Shown here one piece after another: positions 45,344 through 53,974 of a stretch of DNA of 64,000 nucleotides. A program made the position numbers and the translations under genes. Below the pieces are notes generated by a model that was given only the letters and a program-made list of their open reading frames with translations, searched no databases and was not told the origin of the DNA. Source of the stretch: Pontibacter oryzae (GTDB lineage: Bacteria; Bacteroidota; Bacteroidia; Cytophagales; Hymenobacteraceae); the NCBI RefSeq assembly GCF_003576375.1, contig NZ_QWGE01000003.1:1-64000 (forward strand). The letters are read 5' to 3'. Every line of letters starts with the position of its first letter. Position 1 is the first letter of the stretch.

Positions 45344-45548
45344 GCTGATCCAGTATGTATATGACGAGTTGGCCGAAGACGCCTGCACGCAGCTGGAATC
45401 CGCGTTTATGCAAGATACCGAGCTGGCCGAGGGCTGCTCCGAACTGCTAAGGCTGCAACAGCTGCTCGATGGCGCCTCTAAGGTCCCGAGTAAGCGTTCC
45501 GTCCAGAACATATTAAATTACTCAAAAAGCTTAAGTTTGCAGTCTTAA
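45318..45548 (+). CDS. Mini anti-sigma-like protein
   Basis: A 76-residue soluble protein (MIKTSTQNELIQYVYDELAED at the start) overlapping the sigma gene by 26 bases. The helical part LIQYVYDELAED...LESAFMQDTELAEGCSELLRLQQLLD resembles the N-terminal anti-sigma domain that binds sigma factors. It lacks the zinc HxxxCxxC motif and any membrane segment. Similar small partners occur after sigma genes in Bacteroidota. Anti-sigma activity is inference from position and resemblance. ATG 45318 is preferred to the in-frame TTG 45312. Confidence 0.7.
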   Translation: MIKTSTQNELIQYVYDELAEDACTQLESAFMQDTELAEGCSELLRLQQLLDGASKVPSKRSVQNILNYSKSLSLQS

Positions 45549-45566
45549 CCGATTGCAAACTTTTTT

Positions 45567-46250
45567 ATGCAGAAGAAGCAACGCTACAAGCTCCTGATTG
45601 AGTACTTTACCCAACACTTTCCGGAGCCCGAAACCGAACTGGCATACAGCAACCCCTACGAGCTCATTTTGGCCGTAGTGCTAAGCGCCCAGTGCACCGA
45701 CAAGCGCGTGAACATGGTAACGCCTGCCCTTTTCGAGGCTTACCCTACGCCCGAAGCACTGGCCACGGCCACGCCCGAGGAGATTTTCCCGCTGATAAAG
45801 AGCATTTCGTACCCAAACAACAAGGCCAAGCACCTGGCCGGGCTGGGCAAAATGCTGGTAGAGCAGTTTAACTCCGAGATACCAGACACAGTGGAGCAAC
45901 TGGTGAAGCTACCGGGCGTGGGCCGCAAAACTGCCAACGTAATAGTATCGGTTATCTGGAACCAGCCGGCCATGGCCGTAGACACGCACGTGTTTAGGGT
46001 AAGCAAGCGCCTGGGCCTGGTAACTAAAACCGCCAAAACACCGCTGGAGGTAGAAAAACAGCTGGTAGCCAACATCCCGAACGAGCTAGTCTCTAAAGCG
46101 CACCACTGGCTGATACTGCATGGCCGCTACATATGCGTGGCCCGCCGCCCGAAGTGCGAGGAATGCCCCCTCACCCACTTCTGCGCCTTCTTCCAGAAGA
46201 ACTTCCCTAACATCCCCGACGATCCTGAGAATAAACTCGGAGGAGTATAA
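45567..46250 (+). CDS. nth: Endonuclease III
   Basis: A 227-residue base-excision glycosylase/AP lyase acting on oxidised pyrimidines. It shows the helix-hairpin-helix LPGVGRKTANVI with catalytic Lys, the catalytic Asp in AVDTHVFRVSKRLGL, and the 4Fe-4S loop C-x6-C-x2-C-x5-C (CVARRPKCEECPLTHFC near residues 190-206). It is 18 bases after the anti-sigma-like gene and may be co-transcribed with it. Confidence 0.96.
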   Translation: MQKKQRYKLLIEYFTQHFPEPETELAYSNPYELILAVVLSAQCTDKRVNMVTPALFEAYPTPEALATATPEEIFPLIKSISYPNNKAKHLAGLGKMLVEQFNSEIPDTVEQLVKLPGVGRKTANVIVSVIWNQPAMAVDTHVFRVSKRLGLVTKTAKTPLEVEKQLVANIPNELVSKAHHWLILHGRYICVARRPKCEECPLTHFCAFFQKNFPNIPDDPENKLGGV

Positions 46251-46255
46251 AGTAT

Positions 46256-46293
46256 AAAAGCCTGCTGCACTACTTTTTGCGGCAGGCTTTTTA
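46256..46293 (+). terminator. Terminator after nth
   Basis: AAAAGCCTGC and GCAGGCTTTTT flank a GC-poor loop. Two AGTATAAA words lie just before it (46245-46257). Confidence 0.9.
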
Positions 46294-46422
46294 TTTGCAA
46301 AAAATATCGGAATGATGCTATATTGTATGAGGAAGCTATTTGGCTTATCTACTCATTTCTGCTGATAAGCGGGAAAACGTTTGTTTATACACTAGTTAGG
46401 CTATCAATATGGAAACTCAAAA

Positions 46423-46812
46423 ATGCTTTATATAGCTTTATTCTTGGTATGGGCACCCACCTTTATTGTGCCCCCGATTCATAAATATTTGAGAAATAGG
46501 ATTGTCTTTACCTGTTACATTGTAATAGGAGTCTTAATTCTCGGCATATATACTGCGAACTATGTTCACAATCTTTCCACTCTCGAAAAGTCCCATGCTC
46601 CATTCTATATAAGTCCTTTAGTATTCGTGATTTTGTATAAAGTATTTGATATGATAGTGCAAAGAAAGCTTAACAGGCATATGTATTTTAATACGAGGTA
46701 CGCAACAAACAAAGAATCATTGGAACAAACCACGTTAGAGTGGTTACTTCAGTTGATACTTATTTTTGTTCCTTTAATTTGTGGCGCTATCTGGCTTTCA
46801 TTTTTTGATTAA
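46423..46812 (+). CDS. Membrane protein of unknown function (129 aa)
   Basis: A 129-residue protein with four hydrophobic segments (about residues 1-17, 29-48, 60-78 and 105-126). Its GC content is clearly lower than the neighbours. No family is recognised. An exported-protein role is not indicated; it is an inner-membrane protein. Confidence 0.6.
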   Translation: MLYIALFLVWAPTFIVPPIHKYLRNRIVFTCYIVIGVLILGIYTANYVHNLSTLEKSHAPFYISPLVFVILYKVFDMIVQRKLNRHMYFNTRYATNKESLEQTTLEWLLQLILIFVPLICGAIWLSFFD

Positions 46813-46902
46813 AATTAATCCGTTAACAACACCAATAGTTTAGCTACTGCACATTATTGATAATATCCGTCCCCCCAATTAATACACCATCTACCAACCC
46901 CT

Positions 46903-47538
46903 ATGAAAAGATACTTGATCTTACTGTTGCTTACAGTGGCTAGCCTGAAGTTACAGGCTCAGGATTTGAAGCTTGATGTTTTCGGAAACCTGAATTATGA
47001 GTCTAAAGAGCAGCGCTATGAAGCTTCTTTGAAGAAAGATGTTTTTGATAACCTCATATTCACGGATAACAACAAAAACGAACTGACCTTTGCCAAAAAG
47101 TACCTCGATCTGAATTACAAATACTTGCAAACAGATGAAGAAGCTAGAGTTGACTTTTTCAGGCAGGTAATTAACCGGTTCATATCAGATAGAGGATACA
47201 AGGCCAAGTTTGATGTTGACATACTTGATAATATTATCATAGAGGATAACAGGAATGGCAAAGTCGAAATCGGCACAGATATTTTTGGCAATACCACTTA
47301 TGAGGAAAAAAGAAGCGGTGTAAAAGCCTCTGTTAAAAGAGATCTCTCCGGAAACCTGGAGTTCCGAGCCGGTAAAGCGCAAGCCCAACTCAAAAAGAGC
47401 GTCTTCAACAAATGGAGTTACAGCGACAACAGCGGCACTAAACTCGAGTTTAGCCCTGAAGCTTGGAATAAGATGCTACGGATGTATGAAAGTGATGAGA
47501 ACGTTTTCCTGTTTCTGGTGAATACTTTTCTTATCTAA
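46903..47538 (+). CDS. Secreted repeat protein with DxFxN-type repeats
   Basis: A 211-residue protein with a signal peptide (MKRYLILLLLTVASLKLQAQ). The mature part is built of about six copies of a 20-22 residue unit, e.g. LKLDVFGNLNYES, LKKDVFDNLIFTDN, FDVDILDNIIIEDN, GTDIFGNTTYEEK, VKRDLSGNLEFRA and LKKSVFNKWSYSDN, consistent with short beta-hairpin repeats. One helical insert (FAKKYLDLNYKYLQ) separates copies 2 and 3. No family is recognised. Codon use is AT-rich. Location should be periplasm or cell surface; function unknown. Confidence 0.75.
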   Translation: MKRYLILLLLTVASLKLQAQDLKLDVFGNLNYESKEQRYEASLKKDVFDNLIFTDNNKNELTFAKKYLDLNYKYLQTDEEARVDFFRQVINRFISDRGYKAKFDVDILDNIIIEDNRNGKVEIGTDIFGNTTYEEKRSGVKASVKRDLSGNLEFRAGKAQAQLKKSVFNKWSYSDNSGTKLEFSPEAWNKMLRMYESDENVFLFLVNTFLI

Positions 47539-47727
47539 TAGTAAGTTCCTAGCTTTCAGCGCGCGCAATAGCCGGTTTTATATCAACAAGCCAAACTTAA
47601 GGGTCAGGTTTTTTAAATCGAGGGAGGAAATGCTGCAATACAGGAGAGAAAACAGTTTGTAACGCATTTTATACTTGATTTCCGCTATATTTAGGATATC
47701 ACATAAAACTCAGAACAAACTTACCCT

Positions 47728-48315
47728 ATGCACCCTGCCTTAAACCAAAACGCATACTTTGTAAAAGAGCACACCGGCATCTTTAAAGCCTCCAACAACT
47801 ACGACATCTATAACCCGCACACGCAGGAACTAACGCTTACCTGCCGCGAGGAAAACCTGGGCATACTTACACGGTTGCTGCGCTTTTCGGATTACAAACG
47901 CATGACTCCCTTCCGCATTGAGGTTAGAACCGCAGCCGGCGAAAAAGTGCTGACGGTGCGCCGCGGCGTTGCCTTTTTTGTGTCTACGGTAGAGGTACTG
48001 GATGAGAACGACGAAGTAATCGGTAAACTGAAACAGAAATTCTTCTCGCTAGGTGGCAAGTTTAACGTTTTTGATGCCCACGATAATTACCTATTTGCGC
48101 TACAGGGCGAATGGGCAAGCTGGGAGTTTAAGTTTGTAAAGGACTCACTGGAGTTTGCACAGGTTAGCAAGCAATGGGCCGGCATGGGCAAAGAGCTGTT
48201 CACGACGGCAGATAACTACATGCTCAGCATTACAGACCACGTACCGCAAGACAACAACCTGCGCACGCTTATACTTGGCTCCATCATGTGCATCGATATG
48301 GTGCTAAAAGAATAG
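47728..48315 (+). CDS. Phospholipid scramblase/LURP-like (Tubby-fold) protein
   Basis: A 195-residue soluble protein resembling the scramblase/LURP-one superfamily: FVKEHTGIFKASNNYDIYNPHTQEL at the N-terminus, repeated strands such as TRLLRFSDYKRMTPFRIEV and VLTVRRGVAFFVSTVEVLDENDEVIGKLKQK, and the C-terminal hydrophobic helix LRTLILGSIMCIDMVLKE typical of the fold. Function is unknown in bacteria. A bidirectional terminator follows. Confidence 0.83.
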   Translation: MHPALNQNAYFVKEHTGIFKASNNYDIYNPHTQELTLTCREENLGILTRLLRFSDYKRMTPFRIEVRTAAGEKVLTVRRGVAFFVSTVEVLDENDEVIGKLKQKFFSLGGKFNVFDAHDNYLFALQGEWASWEFKFVKDSLEFAQVSKQWAGMGKELFTTADNYMLSITDHVPQDNNLRTLILGSIMCIDMVLKE

Positions 48316-48335
48316 ACACGCATACATCTAGAAGC

Positions 48336-48370
48336 AAAAAGGGTGAAGCCGTTACAGCTTCACCCTTTTT
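48336..48370. terminator. Bidirectional terminator after the scramblase-like gene
   Basis: AAAAAGGGTGAAGC and GCTTCACCCTTTTT flank a seven-base loop, between convergent genes. Confidence 0.93.
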
Positions 48371-48390
48371 AATTATGTACTCTCTAGTCT

Positions 48391-48861
48391 TTAGCTTTGG
48401 CGCTCCAGCTTTTCGCCGCGCTGGCCTTTACGGTGTTCACGGCCTTGCTGGTGTTTGGCGCGCTGCTCCTCGCGGGTAGCCTCATACTGCGCATACTGCT
48501 TTTTAGTGAGGATGTCCTTTAGCTCTGCATTCCAGCGGGTGTGGGCGGCCTGCATCTGTTTGCGGTGCTGTGGGTTGCGCTTATCGCCTTTCTGGTGCTG
48601 GGCACGCATAGCCTGCATCTCCTGGGCCTGCTTCAGGTTAAGGGCCATCAGGCGCTTTGTTTGCGAACTATTAAGATCCAGCTGCTTGCTTAGCTTCTCG
48701 GTTTTGAGCTTAGCGTGATCTTCCGGGCTTTTCTTCACTTTATCTTTGCGCTCGCTGCGGTGTTCTGCGCGGTGCTTGCCTTCTTTTTGTGGAGATGTCT
48801 GTGCAAAAGTGCTTCCTGTAACCAGTATTCCTAATGCTAGTGCTGCAATTATCTTCTTCAT
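48391..48861 (-). CDS. Periplasmic Spy/DUF4890-like protein
   Basis: A 156-residue, Lys/Arg/Gln/His-rich helical protein with a signal peptide (MKKIIAALALGILVTGSTFAQ). The core KLSKQLDLNSSQTKRLMALNLKQAQEM and LKDILTKKQYAQYEATREEQ match the LTxxQxxxxxxL pattern of Spy/CpxP-like and DUF4890 proteins. It probably is a periplasmic chaperone or stress protein; inference. Confidence 0.78.
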   Translation of the reverse strand: MKKIIAALALGILVTGSTFAQTSPQKEGKHRAEHRSERKDKVKKSPEDHAKLKTEKLSKQLDLNSSQTKRLMALNLKQAQEMQAMRAQHQKGDKRNPQHRKQMQAAHTRWNAELKDILTKKQYAQYEATREEQRAKHQQGREHRKGQRGEKLERQS

Positions 48862-49045
48862 GATCTTTTCGGTTAATATGGGTGAATCGCTGAGCGTACA
48901 GACCTAGGATTCCTGCTCAGTTATTTTCCGTATTCCAAATGATGTGCCAGAAATGCAACACCTATACTTTGTAAGTAAAACTTACACGAAAAACATCATT
49001 ATAAACCACTAATATTAAGACACTTAAAGCAGTTTGTTGAGATTA

Positions 49046-50248
49046 CTATTTTTTAGCTGCAGCTTTTAGAAGAACTTTTTCAACATCCAATACAAGCCTT
49101 TTCCGATCAAATAATTTTCGGGCCACTGCTTCTCCGTTTTGGCTGAAATGCGTTAGCTGCGTTTGGTTTGCAAGCACTTCCTGTAGCTTTTGCACAAGCG
49201 CTTCAGGTTGCTCTGCGGGCACATACCAGCCGCAATTATGTTCTTCTACAAATGCTTTTGTCCAGCCGGGATTTGTTACTATAGTAGGTGTACCGCAGGC
49301 CACGCTATCGTAAAACTTGGCAGGTGAGTTACTGGCTAGCACAGGTATCTTGTTAAAAGGCACCAATGATACATCTGCTAATTTAAAAAGCTTAAACACT
49401 TCGTCGCGCGGCTGGGACGGCAACAATAACAAATTTGGTAAACGTTGAGCCAATTCTAGGAGTTGCGGTTCGTAATACCCATTACCCGTAAGTATGAATT
49501 TTATACTTTCATCATTGGCAAGATGCTCCATGGCTTGCATTAAGCTAGGTATGCTGTTGGCACGCCCATAGGTTCCGGCATATAAAACCACGCGTTTTCC
49601 CTGTAAGTTATACTTCTGGCGCAGCTCTGCTACATCCTGTGGGTCTACAGCATCTATCACCTCCAGGTCGGTGCCATTGTAGTTGGTCGTGATCTTATCT
49701 TGAGGTATGCCCAGGCCGGCAACGTACGCTGTCATGTCCGGGGAGAGGGTTATGATATTGCTGGCGCTCTCGTAAAGGCTCTTCTCCATTTTATACAACC
49801 TTTGTTGCAGCCAGGAGTTCTGCACGGCGCCCATCTGAATCGGAAAGCTTGGCCACAGGTCCTGTACTTCAAACACCCATGGAATGCCCCGGAGCTTAGC
49901 AACCTGTGCTGCTACCCAGGGCGTGCTTAGCGGCGTAGACACAGCCCAAATCACATCCGGTTTAGGCATTTGCATAGCCTTCTTAAAAGCGCTCCCCGCA
50001 AAGCCTGCAAAAGACTTCAGGCGCTTGCGCACGCCCATCTTGTTGGCGTATGGTGCCTCGCACTCCAGCAACTCCACGCCACGAGGCACCCAGCTATACT
50101 TATGGGTAATGCGGGTGCGCCGCCAGCCATCACTGGTAACCAAACTTACCTTATGGCGTTGCACCAGCTCTTGCATAAAAGAGTAATGGCGGCAGGTAGC
50201 GGGGCAATCCGGGTTGTGATGGTGCTGGTTAAGTATGGCAATATGCAT
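49046..50248 (-). CDS. Glycosyltransferase family 4 protein
   Basis: A 400-residue GT-B enzyme of the GT4 (WbuB-like) group. An N-terminal acceptor domain (MHIAILNQHHHNPDCPATCR; VFEVQDLWP) is followed by a nucleotide-sugar domain (VVLYAGTYGRANSI; ADVSLVPFNKIPVLASNSPAKFYDSVACGTPTIV), where the Glu of the E-x7-E motif is replaced by the KFYDSVACGTP block. It probably adds a sugar to a surface polysaccharide or lipopolysaccharide. No other polysaccharide genes are adjacent. Monocistronic. Confidence 0.9.
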   Translation of the reverse strand: MHIAILNQHHHNPDCPATCRHYSFMQELVQRHKVSLVTSDGWRRTRITHKYSWVPRGVELLECEAPYANKMGVRKRLKSFAGFAGSAFKKAMQMPKPDVIWAVSTPLSTPWVAAQVAKLRGIPWVFEVQDLWPSFPIQMGAVQNSWLQQRLYKMEKSLYESASNIITLSPDMTAYVAGLGIPQDKITTNYNGTDLEVIDAVDPQDVAELRQKYNLQGKRVVLYAGTYGRANSIPSLMQAMEHLANDESIKFILTGNGYYEPQLLELAQRLPNLLLLPSQPRDEVFKLFKLADVSLVPFNKIPVLASNSPAKFYDSVACGTPTIVTNPGWTKAFVEEHNCGWYVPAEQPEALVQKLQEVLANQTQLTHFSQNGEAVARKLFDRKRLVLDVEKVLLKAAAKK

Positions 50249-50343
50249 GCGTGGTATTTAGTAAGTGCTTGTTAGCTGCAGTGTCGGTTAAGCTTCATAA
50301 CTCCTTGATGTCCTCACCAGCACTACCGCTAACGAAATAGGCG

Positions 50344-51348
50344 CTACCGCTTTTTTTCAGGTTTATACTTAGACTCGTTAAAGATTTTGCGGTAGTCGGT
50401 TTCAGCCATTAGTTCAGGTAGCGTTACATTGGGGTTGCGCTCCATGTACTTGCGCACAATCTGCCAACCTACCCAAGCACCAATGCGACCCGGAGCCGTA
50501 GCGTCTATCTCAGGTGTGTTAGGCCGTTCGCCAATGTATTTGTTAACAACAAAAGGTGCCTTTTCAAATAACAGCTCTTTCTCTACAAAGTGTGCCCAAA
50601 TGCGCCCTTCATTATGGTTTACATCAGCAATCTCTTTTTCGGTATAAGAAATGATATGCGCATCCGGCACGCATGGCAGTACTTCTTTTACGAAGTAGTA
50701 GGCTTTGCCCATACTTATCATTTCGGCAAGTAAGGTGCGGTCTGAGCCACTTATCTTATTAAAACGATTCGAGAGCAACAGCATGGCCGCTGGCACCATC
50801 TTTTCCGGTTCGTAGCGCTGCAGAATGTACTCGTAGGCCTGCGGGCGGTACATAGCTTTCGGCCCAATAAAGTAATCGATGCCGAAAACCAGCAAGCTAT
50901 CAGAAACGAACAAGTCGCTGCCCAGTGTGCCAAGCCCGGTCACGAAAGTCATTACACGTGGAACCTGGAACTCGGGGTAGTTATACTTTATCACTTTAAA
51001 AGCGCGCTCCAGTTGCTCTTGCTGCGCTGCCATATCTCCAAAAACCTCAGTAGCCTGCTGCGCAAGCGAATCCAGGGAGGGGTTGGTAGCAATATCATAT
51101 AGCGGCAAGATAAAGGCTGAGTCTGAAGGATAGCTTCTTTGCTGCAGGTATTTATCTGCAAACACAGGGTGCGCTCTTAAAAAAGCAGACATTTCAGCTT
51201 TAGATTTTACCGCGAAAAACGGCTGCTCTAGTCGCTCAACCTGCACACTAACAGGCACTTTAGCAATTTCCTCAGGCAGTTCGCAGCCTTTCTCGGTGCA
51301 GCCAATAGCTAACACCAGTAACATAAGTATAAAAAATCTGTAATACAT
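50344..51348 (-). CDS. gldB: Gliding motility lipoprotein GldB
   Basis: A 334-residue lipoprotein: signal MYYRFFILMLLVLAIGC with lipobox LAIGC. The mature part has family landmarks DSLLVFGIDYFIGP, EKEIADVNHNEGRIWAHFVEKELLF and GERPNTPEIDATAPGRIGAWVGWQIVRKYMERN. GldB is required for gliding and T9SS function in Flavobacterium. The start is ATG 51348; the earlier in-frame ATG 51402 has no signal peptide. The minus strand has TATTTTTG just before the start as a candidate -7 element. It faces divergently a PorT-like barrel gene. Confidence 0.85.
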   Translation of the reverse strand: MYYRFFILMLLVLAIGCTEKGCELPEEIAKVPVSVQVERLEQPFFAVKSKAEMSAFLRAHPVFADKYLQQRSYPSDSAFILPLYDIATNPSLDSLAQQATEVFGDMAAQQEQLERAFKVIKYNYPEFQVPRVMTFVTGLGTLGSDLFVSDSLLVFGIDYFIGPKAMYRPQAYEYILQRYEPEKMVPAAMLLLSNRFNKISGSDRTLLAEMISMGKAYYFVKEVLPCVPDAHIISYTEKEIADVNHNEGRIWAHFVEKELLFEKAPFVVNKYIGERPNTPEIDATAPGRIGAWVGWQIVRKYMERNPNVTLPELMAETDYRKIFNESKYKPEKKR

Positions 51349-51355
51349 TGTTTTG

Positions 51356-51363
51356 TATCTTTG
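51356..51363 (+). promoter_or_regulatory. -7 element for the PorT-like gene
   Basis: TATCTTTG matches TAnnTTTG, about 60 bases before the ATG at 51423. It lies in the short gldB/PorT-like divergent space. No upstream TTTG at the right distance. Confidence 0.4.
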
Positions 51364-51422
51364 TACAAAAATAGGGTGTTCCTTCGTATTAGGGTAACAC
51401 AAAGTATAAATTAACTACGTTG

Positions 51423-52082
51423 ATGAAAAAACTTACACTTTTAATGCTGTTTCTGTGTGCCGGGTTCACTTCCATGGCCCAGATTGAAATCGGGTTGCAA
51501 GTATCACCTACTATATCCAGCAACCGCTTTGTAGCCGAAGATAGGCATGGTTTTGAGAAAGAGAGCAATAACCTGCGCCTTGGTGTAGGGGTTATCGCCG
51601 ACTACTTTTTCGCACAGAACTACGCTTTCAGCACGGGACTTATTTACCGCGGCAAAGGCAGCGAAATTTCTTACATTACAACTGACGGTAACGGCAACCC
51701 TACCCGCGAGAAAGATGACCTGACAATCCAGTACATTGAACTGCCTTTAACTTTGAAGCTGTTTACCAACGAGGTTGCTCCAGGCACAATACTTTACTTC
51801 CAGGTTGGTGGCTCGCTTAACACGAAGGTTGCGGCCCAAGTGGATGACAAGAAAGTGATCAATAGCGAGAAAGTGATCAAGCGTTTCAATATTTTTGAAG
51901 CGGATGCGATTTTGGGCGGTGGCGCTGAGTTTCAGATGGGCCAAAGCACCAAGCTTTTCGCAGGGCTAACTTATCACCGTGGCCTGACAGATATTGATGA
52001 CTTCTACGAGGAGCGCCTTAACGATAAGAACATCTCTATCAAGAACAACGGGGTGTCACTAGATTTTGGTATTAAGTTTTAG
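51423..52082 (+). CDS. PorT-like outer-membrane beta-barrel protein
   Basis: A 219-residue barrel protein with signal peptide (MKKLTLLMLFLCAGFTSMAQ). Strand pattern includes GLQVSPTISSNRF, NYAFSTGLIYRGKGS, IQYIELPLTLKLFTNEV, ILYFQVGGSLNTKV and the C-terminal SLDFGIKF. PorT/SprT-like proteins are outer-membrane components connected with the type IX system, but many relatives are unrelated. The gldB gene is divergent next to it; function remains inference. ATG 51423 preferred over TTG 51420. Confidence 0.82.
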   Translation: MKKLTLLMLFLCAGFTSMAQIEIGLQVSPTISSNRFVAEDRHGFEKESNNLRLGVGVIADYFFAQNYAFSTGLIYRGKGSEISYITTDGNGNPTREKDDLTIQYIELPLTLKLFTNEVAPGTILYFQVGGSLNTKVAAQVDDKKVINSEKVIKRFNIFEADAILGGGAEFQMGQSTKLFAGLTYHRGLTDIDDFYEERLNDKNISIKNNGVSLDFGIKF

Positions 52083-52103
52083 ATAAAGCAAGAATTCCAT
52101 AAA

Positions 52104-52143
52104 CGAAAAAAGCCGCTGCTAAATTTAGCAGCGGCTTTTTTCG
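52104..52143. terminator. Perfect palindromic bidirectional terminator
   Basis: CGAAAAAAGCCGCTGCTAAA is followed directly by its exact reverse complement, giving a 20-bp perfect palindrome with A- and T-runs on both sides. It separates convergent PorT-like and rng genes. Confidence 0.95.
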
Positions 52144-52159
52144 TTCAGAGCAGTAATGT

Positions 52160-53758
52160 TTACTCTTCTTCTGTATTTTGCACGCCAACAGGTTCGCTAA
52201 AGGCGGTTCGCAGTTCAATTTCCTCTCCACGGCTGTCCATAACTTTAAAGTCCATGATGCCAAGAGAAGTATCTTTTATGAGGCTCACCCACCTAAAGTA
52301 CTTGAAGAACCACTTCACCTGTTTTGAGAGTAGGCCTTTGGTATAATAGGCATGCACAAACGGGTGTAAGTATACTTGCAAGCTTTTGTGGTTGTGGCTC
52401 GTCAGCAGGTCGTCTACCGCTGCATCAATTTCGTCTGTTACCAGTATGCTGGCAGTTATTTTACCAGAGCCGTTGCACGTAGGGCAAACTTCGCCGGTTA
52501 TAATATTTTGTTCTGGCCTCACACGCTGGCGTGTAATTTGCATCAGGCCAAATTTTGAGATTGGGAGAATAGTGGACTTAGAACGGTCCTTTTTCATTTC
52601 CTCCTTTACAACCTCATATACTTTCTGGCGGTTTTCTGGCGACTTCATGTCGATGAAGTCAACTACAATGATACCACCTATATCCCGGAGGCGCAGCTGG
52701 CGAGCCACTTCTTTGGCAGCCATCATGTTTACATGCAGTGCGGTTGCCTCCTGATCGGTTTCGGTATTAGATTTGTTCCCACTGTTCACGTCAATCACAT
52801 GCAGCGCTTCGGTGTGCTCTATCACCAGGTATCCGCCACCTGGTATTGTCACGGTCTTTCCGAAAGCAGCCTTTAGCTGTTTCTCGATGTGGAAGTGTTC
52901 AAAGGTTTTGGTTTTGCCAGTATAATGCTTCAGAATTTTGATTCGTTCTGGCGCTATACTTTGCACATATGCCTTGATGTCGTCATAGAGTTGCGTATCG
53001 TCAACTACTATGTTATCAAAGCTCTCGTTTAATAAATCCCTCAAAATGGAGGAAGAACGATTTAGCTCACCAATGATTTTATCGTTTGGCTTTGCTATCC
53101 TGAGAGTTTTGAAGCCCTCATCCCAATTTGCTAACATGTTGCGCAGGTCTCTGTCGAGCTCTGCCACATCGCGGCCTTCTGCCACCGTCCGGATAATCAC
53201 GCCGAAGTTTTCCGGCTTTATACTCGTGATCAGACGCTTCAGGCGGGTTCTCTCCTCTTTGCTGACGATCTTCTTGGATACGCTTACCGTGTTTGAAAAC
53301 GGCACGAGTACTAAGTAGCGCCCGGCAAGGGAAAGCTCGCAAGATAGGCGCGGGCCTTTGGTTGAAATAGGCTCTTTTACAATCTGGACTAACAGCTGCT
53401 GACCTTTTTTAAGGACATCCGCTATTTTTCCGAGCTTGTCTATTTCAGGCTCAAACTTTATCTGGTTTAGCTTGGGTGTTGCGTTCTTCTGTGTTTGCGC
53501 TGCTTTTACATACTTGTTAAGCGTTTTAATATTAGCGCCCAAGTCATGGTAATGCAAAAAAGCATCCTTGTGGTAGCCAATATCAATAAAAGCAGCGTTC
53601 AGTCCAGGCATTACTTTCTTTACAGTACCCAGGAAAATATCACCTACAATATAGTCCGTGTCTTTCGACTCGAAGTGATACTCAACTAAGCGTTTGTCCT
53701 GTAAAAGCGCAATGCGATCCCCATCCTGAGTAGAATTGATAATCAGTTCGTTACTCAA
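52160..53758 (-). CDS. rng: Ribonuclease G/E family protein
   Basis: A 532-residue endoribonuclease of the RNase E/G catalytic core type. An S1-like domain lies at about residues 38-120 (VGDIFLGTVKKVMPGLNAAFIDIGYHKDAFL). The catalytic core includes HVIDVNSGNK (Mg-binding Asp) and IGGIIVVDFIDMK. The zinc-link is CPTC (GEVCPTCNGSGK near 440). It matures rRNA and turns over mRNA. No long C-terminal scaffold, so RNase G class. A 29-codon gene and a TPR gene lie just upstream on the same strand. Confidence 0.94.
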   Translation of the reverse strand: MSNELIINSTQDGDRIALLQDKRLVEYHFESKDTDYIVGDIFLGTVKKVMPGLNAAFIDIGYHKDAFLHYHDLGANIKTLNKYVKAAQTQKNATPKLNQIKFEPEIDKLGKIADVLKKGQQLLVQIVKEPISTKGPRLSCELSLAGRYLVLVPFSNTVSVSKKIVSKEERTRLKRLITSIKPENFGVIIRTVAEGRDVAELDRDLRNMLANWDEGFKTLRIAKPNDKIIGELNRSSSILRDLLNESFDNIVVDDTQLYDDIKAYVQSIAPERIKILKHYTGKTKTFEHFHIEKQLKAAFGKTVTIPGGGYLVIEHTEALHVIDVNSGNKSNTETDQEATALHVNMMAAKEVARQLRLRDIGGIIVVDFIDMKSPENRQKVYEVVKEEMKKDRSKSTILPISKFGLMQITRQRVRPEQNIITGEVCPTCNGSGKITASILVTDEIDAAVDDLLTSHNHKSLQVYLHPFVHAYYTKGLLSKQVKWFFKYFRWVSLIKDTSLGIMDFKVMDSRGEEIELRTAFSEPVGVQNTEEE

Positions 53759-53796
53759 TTTCTCTCAAATGGTTATGTTGGATGTATAAGACCAAA

Positions 53797-53823
53797 GCCC
53801 ACTTTAGCAAATGCAAAGTGGGC
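53797..53823 (-). promoter_or_regulatory. Hairpin between mS38-type mini-gene and rng
   Basis: GCCCACTTT (53797-53805) pairs with AAAGTGGGC (53815-53823); the inner GC also pairs. No long T-run follows on the minus strand, so it may be a partial terminator or a processing site for a common transcript. Confidence 0.5.
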
Positions 53824-53843
53824 CCTCGTAAACGCAGAAGAAA

Positions 53844-53933
53844 TTACTTCTTCTTATGTCTGTTCTTTCTTAAGCGCTTCTTTCTTTTGTGAGTAGCGAT
53901 CTTATGTCTTTTTCTTTTCTTTCCGCAAGGCAT
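53844..53933 (-). CDS. 29-residue basic mini-protein (mS38/AURKAIP1-COX24 type)
   Basis: Read directly from the minus strand: MPCGKKRKRHKIATHKRKKR and ends RKNRHKKK. The KKRKRHK-x-HKRKKRLRKNRH pattern is that of the AURKAIP1/COX24 domain found in mitochondrial small-subunit protein mS38 and in small proteins of Bacteroidota. It probably is a ribosomal or RNA-binding factor; from family memory. It sits 41 bases after the TPR gene and 85 bases before rng on the same strand. Confidence 0.85.
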   Translation of the reverse strand: MPCGKKRKRHKIATHKRKKRLRKNRHKKK

Positions 53934-53974
53934 AATCTTGTAGTTTTTGTTTTATGGATGATTTCTTTAATTCT

